From the NCBI GenBank assembly GCA_905221615.1, contig CAJNDT010003112.1, positions 1,460,315-1,524,314 on the forward strand: 64,000 nucleotides of DNA. Direction: 5' to 3'. This stretch comes from Symbiodinium sp. CCMP2592 (lineage: Eukaryota; Sar; Dinophyceae; Suessiales; Symbiodiniaceae). Shown piece by piece: positions 60,342 to 64,000 of the stretch. Position 1 is the stretch's first letter. Every line of letters starts with the position of its first letter. Under the pieces are notes generated by a model. That model did no database searches. It was not told the origin of the DNA and saw only the letters and a program-made list of their open reading frames with translations. The translations under genes were made by a program, and so were the position numbers.

Positions 60342-61320
60342 GAGGGTTTAAGGATTCCGCGGTCCAACTCCAGAAAGACTCACAAAAGCCGTCAGCAGTC
60401 CCGAAGCCCTACACTCTAAATCCCTTAAAACCGCTTTCGCCCGGGTTTAGGGTGTAGAACCGGGTGTAAGCTTAAGGACCACGAAACCCCAAACCCTAAG
60501 CTCTATGAACCCTAGAACCCTAACGCCCTAAAACCCTAAACCCTTAAAGCCCCAAAATCGTATGTAACACCCTAAATTAACCCTAAAGCCCGAACACCCT
60601 AAAACCCTAAACCCAAAACCAACAAACCAACAAACTAAAATTCTTGGGCGACTTCTGAACCCCTCCGAGAAGTTCATTTTAGCCTACTTACTATAGTTCA
60701 TATAGAAACCCAAGAGGTTGAAGTCGTAAGAGCCAACCACAAGAACGCCAGAAACCCTAAAACCCTAAAGCCCTAAACCAAAACCCTAATAAACCCCAAC
60801 AGCCCTTAAAACCATCCTAAACCCCAAAACCCCCACAGCCAAGAAACCAAAGCTAGGAGGTGCTTTTACAGCCTTTGAACAATGCTCGTAGGTAAGATCC
60901 TCTTTTCAGCCCAATAAGAGCAAACATAAACTGTCCCAAAGCCCCAACCTTAAACCCTAAACCCCTAAACCCAAAACCCCCACAGCCAAGATACCGAAAA
61001 AATGCTATCCGTTTAGCCTACTTACATATAGAAACCCAAAAAATACAGTCCTAAGAGCCAAACAGAAGCACGCCAGAAACCCTAAACCCTACACCCTAAA
61101 ACCCTAAAGCCCTAACACCCAAAATCCACCCACAGCCAAGATACCAACACTAGGAGGTGCTTTAAAATGTCCCTAAACCCTAAACCCTGAACCCTAAACC
61201 ACACCCCAAACCCTAATCCCTAAACCCTAAACCGTAAAGACCCACCTAGAAATTATCCCCTCCAGCAGCCCCCGACTACCCTCTATTATACCCCAACTAC
61301 CCACCATTAAGGACCATAAG
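60342..61320 (-). repeat. Degenerate CCCTAAA region with a ~200-bp diverged duplication
   Basis: No gene seen. AGCCAAGAAACCAAAGCTAGGAGGTGC (60838 on) recurs as AGCCAAGATACCAACACTAGGAGGTGC (61134 on), and a CATATAGAAACCCAAGAGG-like segment recurs at 60710 and 61026. Confidence 0.65.
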
Positions 61321-61327
61321 GGCTCAC

Positions 61328-61525
61328 CCTAAACCCTAAACCCTAAACCCCTAAACCCTAAACCCCTAAACCCTAAACCCCTAAACCCCTAAACCCTAAA
61401 CCCTAAACCCTAAACCCTAAACCCTAAACCCCTAAACCCTAAACCCTAAACCCTAAACCCCTAAACCCTAAACCCTAAACTCTACTAAACCCTAAACCCT
61501 AAACCCTAAACCCTAAGCCCTAAAC
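61328..61525 (-). repeat. Near-perfect CCCTAAA array
   Basis: About 27 heptamers/octamers with few errors, the purest telomere-type array in the window. Confidence 0.95.
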
Positions 61526-61620
61526 AAGAAAAGCATCGAACCCAGAGCCGCCTCGCCGGGCTTGGCCGAAGCCTCTAAGCCCCAAAGGCGCTGCAGGGCG
61601 CCGCAGAGCCTCAGGTCTTT
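61526..61620. other. 95-bp spacer between diverging telomere-type arrays
   Basis: GC-rich spacer with the palindromic GGCGCTGCAGGGCGCC. No frame worth calling. Confidence 0.7.
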
Positions 61621-61625
61621 CGGGC

Positions 61626-62585
61626 TTTAGGGATTTAGGGGTTTAGGGGTTCAGGGTTTAGGGTTTAGGGGTTTAGGGGTTTAGGGTTTAAGGTTTAGGG
61701 GTTTCGGGGTTTAGGGGTTTAGGGTTTAACGTCGAGGGGTTTCGGGGTTTTCCGGGTTTAGGGGTTAAGGTTTCGGGGTTTAGGGGTTTAGGGTTAGGGG
61801 TTTAAGGTCTAGGGGTTTCGGGGTTTCGGGGTTTAGGGGTTAAGGTTTCGGGGTTTAGGGGTTTAGGGGTTTAAGGTTTAGGGGTTTCGGGGTTTAGGGG
61901 TTTAGGGTTTAACGTCTAGGGGTTTCGGGGTTTCCGGGTTTAGGGGTTAAGGTTTCGGGGTTTAGGGGTTTAGGGTTAGGGGTTTAAGTAAGGTCTAGGG
62001 GTTTCGGGGTTTAGGGGTTCAGGGTTTAGGGTTTAGGGGTTTAGGGGTTTAGGGTTTAAGGTTTAGGGGTTTCGGGGTTTAGGGGTTTAGGGTTTAACGT
62101 CGAGGGGTTTCGGGGGTTTCCGGGTTTAGGGGTTAAGGTTTCGGGGTTTAGGGGTTTAGGGTTAGGGGTTTAAGGTCTAGGGGTTTCGGGGTTTCGGGGT
62201 TTAGGGGTTAAGGTTTCGGGGTTTAGGGGTTTAGGGGTTTAAGGTTCAGGGGTGTCGGGGTTTAGGGGTTTAGGGTTTAACGTCTAGGGGTTTCGGGGTT
62301 TTCCGGGTTTAGGGGTTAAGGTTTCGGGGTTTAGGGGTTTAGGGTTAGGGGTTTAAGGTCTAGGGGTTTCGGGGCTTAGGGATTTAGGGGTTAAGGGTTT
62401 AGGGGTTTAGGGGTTTAAGGCTTAAGGGTTTAGGGGTTTAGGATTTAGGGATTAGGGGTTTGAGGTTTAAGGGTTTAGGGTTTAGGGGTTTAGGACTTCG
62501 GGGCTTAGGATTTGGGGATTAGGGGTTTAGGGTTGATGGGTTTGGGGGTATAGGGGTTTAGGTTTTAAGGGTTTAGGGTTCAGGG
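61626..62585 (+). repeat. TTTAGGG-derived higher-order array, 368-bp period
   Basis: AACGTCGAGG / AACGTCTAGG landmarks at 61731, 61914, 62099 and 62282 alternate, giving ~184-bp units in a 368-bp dimer. The last ~200 bp are less ordered. Confidence 0.9.
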
Positions 62586-62592
62586 CGTACAA

Positions 62593-62699
62593 GGGGCTTT
62601 CTAAAAATAGTGGATCCTGATAGGGTACGTTGAATAGTAGGATTTCTATTAGATAAGGCCCACAAAATAAGGTAACCCCCAATTTTCGGGAACTCCCAC
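62593..62699. mobile_element. Family C element
   Basis: Diverged left arm GGGGCTTTCTAAAAATAGTG, right arm AATTTTCGGGAACTCCCAC. Confidence 0.65.
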
Positions 62700-62871
62700 A
62701 AGTGCTTACGAGGGGTTTGGGGCATTTTCAATTGTGGTGATCTGTTTTTTGTTGGCCTAGTTGGCTTTAGGGCAGCTGGATTTCAGAAACCACGGGTTTA
62801 GGAATGCGGGTTCTTTGGGCACGGATCTGGAGCACGGCTCAGAACTTCAGGGTTGAACGTTGAGCCGGGCT

Positions 62872-62970
62872 AGTATAGGGGCCTTAATCATTAGAACAGG
62901 GTTTTGGGGCCCATTAACTAAGGAACGCCCCAAAGTAGTATTGGTCATTATTGAAGCCCCTATATTATAC
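62872..62970. mobile_element. Family G element
   Basis: AGTATAGGGGCCTTAATCAT ... ATTGAAGCCCCTATATTA. Confidence 0.75.
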
Positions 62971-63099
62971 TGCCAAACCCAACACCGCAAGCCCTAAACC
63001 GTGATAAAGCCGTTTCGCGCTCAGGGCTGTTGTTCAAACCAAACCTACGGATGTTTGTGTTCCTCTTTTAGAGTATACCGAGCAGACGGTGGAAACACA

Positions 63100-63600
63100 A
63101 ACCTATCCTTCTCCTTGTCGTAGCAGCAAGGGTCTTAAAATGGCCATCGTAATGTGATGTCTGCCACGTTGGGCCCCTGAACGCCCTTGAGCTCTCCACC
63201 AAACCTTCATCTGAAATCTGAATATACTAGGCTTGCAGACGCCACTCGCCAGAGGAAGCCCCAGTTCCCAGTCCCCACCAGCTACACATGCATCATGACT
63301 CCGAACCGTCTCCTCGTAAGTATACCGCAGCTCTGGAATTCGAGCTCTTGTCATGTCGGAACCCTTCCAGGTGGGAGCCAGTTTGGGTTTCGGGTTTCGG
63401 ATGGTTTCGGCTTTGGGCTTAGCATCTATCAACTTTCCGACCAAGCAGCGGTCCCGCCGCTTTGGTGGCCTGATGTCCCTGGCACCGCACTGGAGAAGAG
63501 GACTCTCTGGCAGTGTAAAGCTGCAGGCAACGCAAGGGTTTGTAAGTTTTACCGTTGAAGCCTCTCAACCCTTAAGCCTGAAGCCTCACCACGAATCCTG
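63100..63600. other. Coding-like region, strand unsettled
   Basis: Plus frame (63187-63558) LPGGSQFGFRVSDGFGFGLS then SDQAAVPPLWWPDVPGTALE, another plus frame and a minus frame overlap. Likely exonic; no model reached. Confidence 0.3.
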
Positions 63601-63739
63601 CAGAACCCCTTGTTTAATGCTTCGGAACTGTATGTATATTTATCATGCAGCCCAGAGCCTACTTCTTCAAGGCTTGCTGTTTGGAGGTCGCAGAGCCGTC
63701 CCGTGGACAGGTTCCCCATGCCAGGCCACTCATATATGC

Positions 63740-63960
63740 ATGTTTATTTAGTATGTACATACACATATACATATGCTTTATTTTGCACTATAGACATATG
63801 CATGGATTTATGTATGTATGTATGTACACACGTATGTACTGTATGTATGTACGTATGCATGCACGCATGTATATGAAACTATATATACGCGCATATACAT
63901 AAACAAACAAGCAGATCTAAACCTACTTACATATAGATGGAAAGAAAGATAGATAGGTAC
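63740..63960. repeat. TATG/CATA simple repeats
   Basis: TATGTATG, CATATACA and GATA-type tetramers to the end of the window. Confidence 0.9.
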
Positions 63961-64000
63961 AGTAGACAGAAGCGGCTCGTTCACATGACGTCAACTTGGA

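Noticed and set aside
61328..61525. True chromosome end
   Set aside because: The array is internal and followed by an opposite array and genes or elements; it is interstitial unless misassembled.
1..64000. Dinoflagellate spliced-leader sequence
   Set aside because: The 22-nt leader was looked for in both orientations by eye and not found, so no spliced-leader gene or retrocopy can be claimed.
1..64000. CRISPR-like array from regularly spaced telomere motifs
   Set aside because: Spacing and spacers are irregular and the motifs are degenerate telomere repeats in a eukaryotic genome.

Overview
This window looks like nuclear DNA of a dinoflagellate, most likely a Symbiodiniaceae alga. Four things point there. 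Plant-type telomere heptamers (TTTAGGG/CCCTAAA), mostly degenerate, are scattered through almost every non-coding stretch. The one long intact gene (37.2-39.0 kb, minus) has tandem RCC1-like repeats of the form I associate with Symbiodiniaceae proteins. There are many families of ~100-bp inverted-repeat elements, two of which translate to peptides I remember from Symbiodiniaceae gene models. Coding sequence comes in short exons with GT-AG, and possibly GC-AG, borders. No bacterial, viral, CRISPR, rRNA or tRNA gene was recognised. All calls were made by eye from the sequence and the stop-to-stop reading frames; nothing was searched against a database.

Layout. 0-5 kb, minus strand: exons of a 3'-phosphoadenylyl-sulfate (PAPS) reductase gene, reading leftwards out of the window. 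5-18 kb, minus: many short exons of unrecognised proteins. Near 18.2-18.3 kb coding evidence switches to plus, with exons to a probable stop at 22.6 kb. 22.6-24.8 kb: minus exons that converge on the plus block. 24.9-33.0 kb: plus exons with several probable C-termini (25.06, 26.22, 26.69, 26.88, 27.77, 30.69, 31.34 kb). 33.4-34.2 kb: a minus gene end. 35.0-37.0 kb: plus exons. 37.2-39.6 kb: the RCC1-repeat gene, minus. 41-50.5 kb: mostly plus exons, with several minus candidates. 55.76-56.17 kb: a well-supported three-exon plus gene end. 60.1-62.6 kb: almost pure telomere-like sequence, including a higher-order array.

Repeats and genes are interlocked. The most copied element, called family A here (ten copies), lies exactly between GT and AG in three places where removing it joins two frames into one open reading frame. 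That is how introners (intron-generating transposons, reported from dinoflagellates) behave. Other families lie inside inferred introns. Short telomere-like blocks are flanked by direct repeats at 41.1, 41.5 and 46.25 kb; at 46.25 kb a 31-bp change splits what would otherwise be one open frame of about 90 codons.

Limits. Stops are sparse, so two or three frames are often open across one GC-rich island. Exon positions are more reliable than frames, and frames more than gene boundaries. A 213-codon open frame is roughly at the chance level for 64 kb; only the RCC1 gene (622 codons) is far beyond it. Short exons are supported by splice borders, phase agreement and protein-like composition, not by length.
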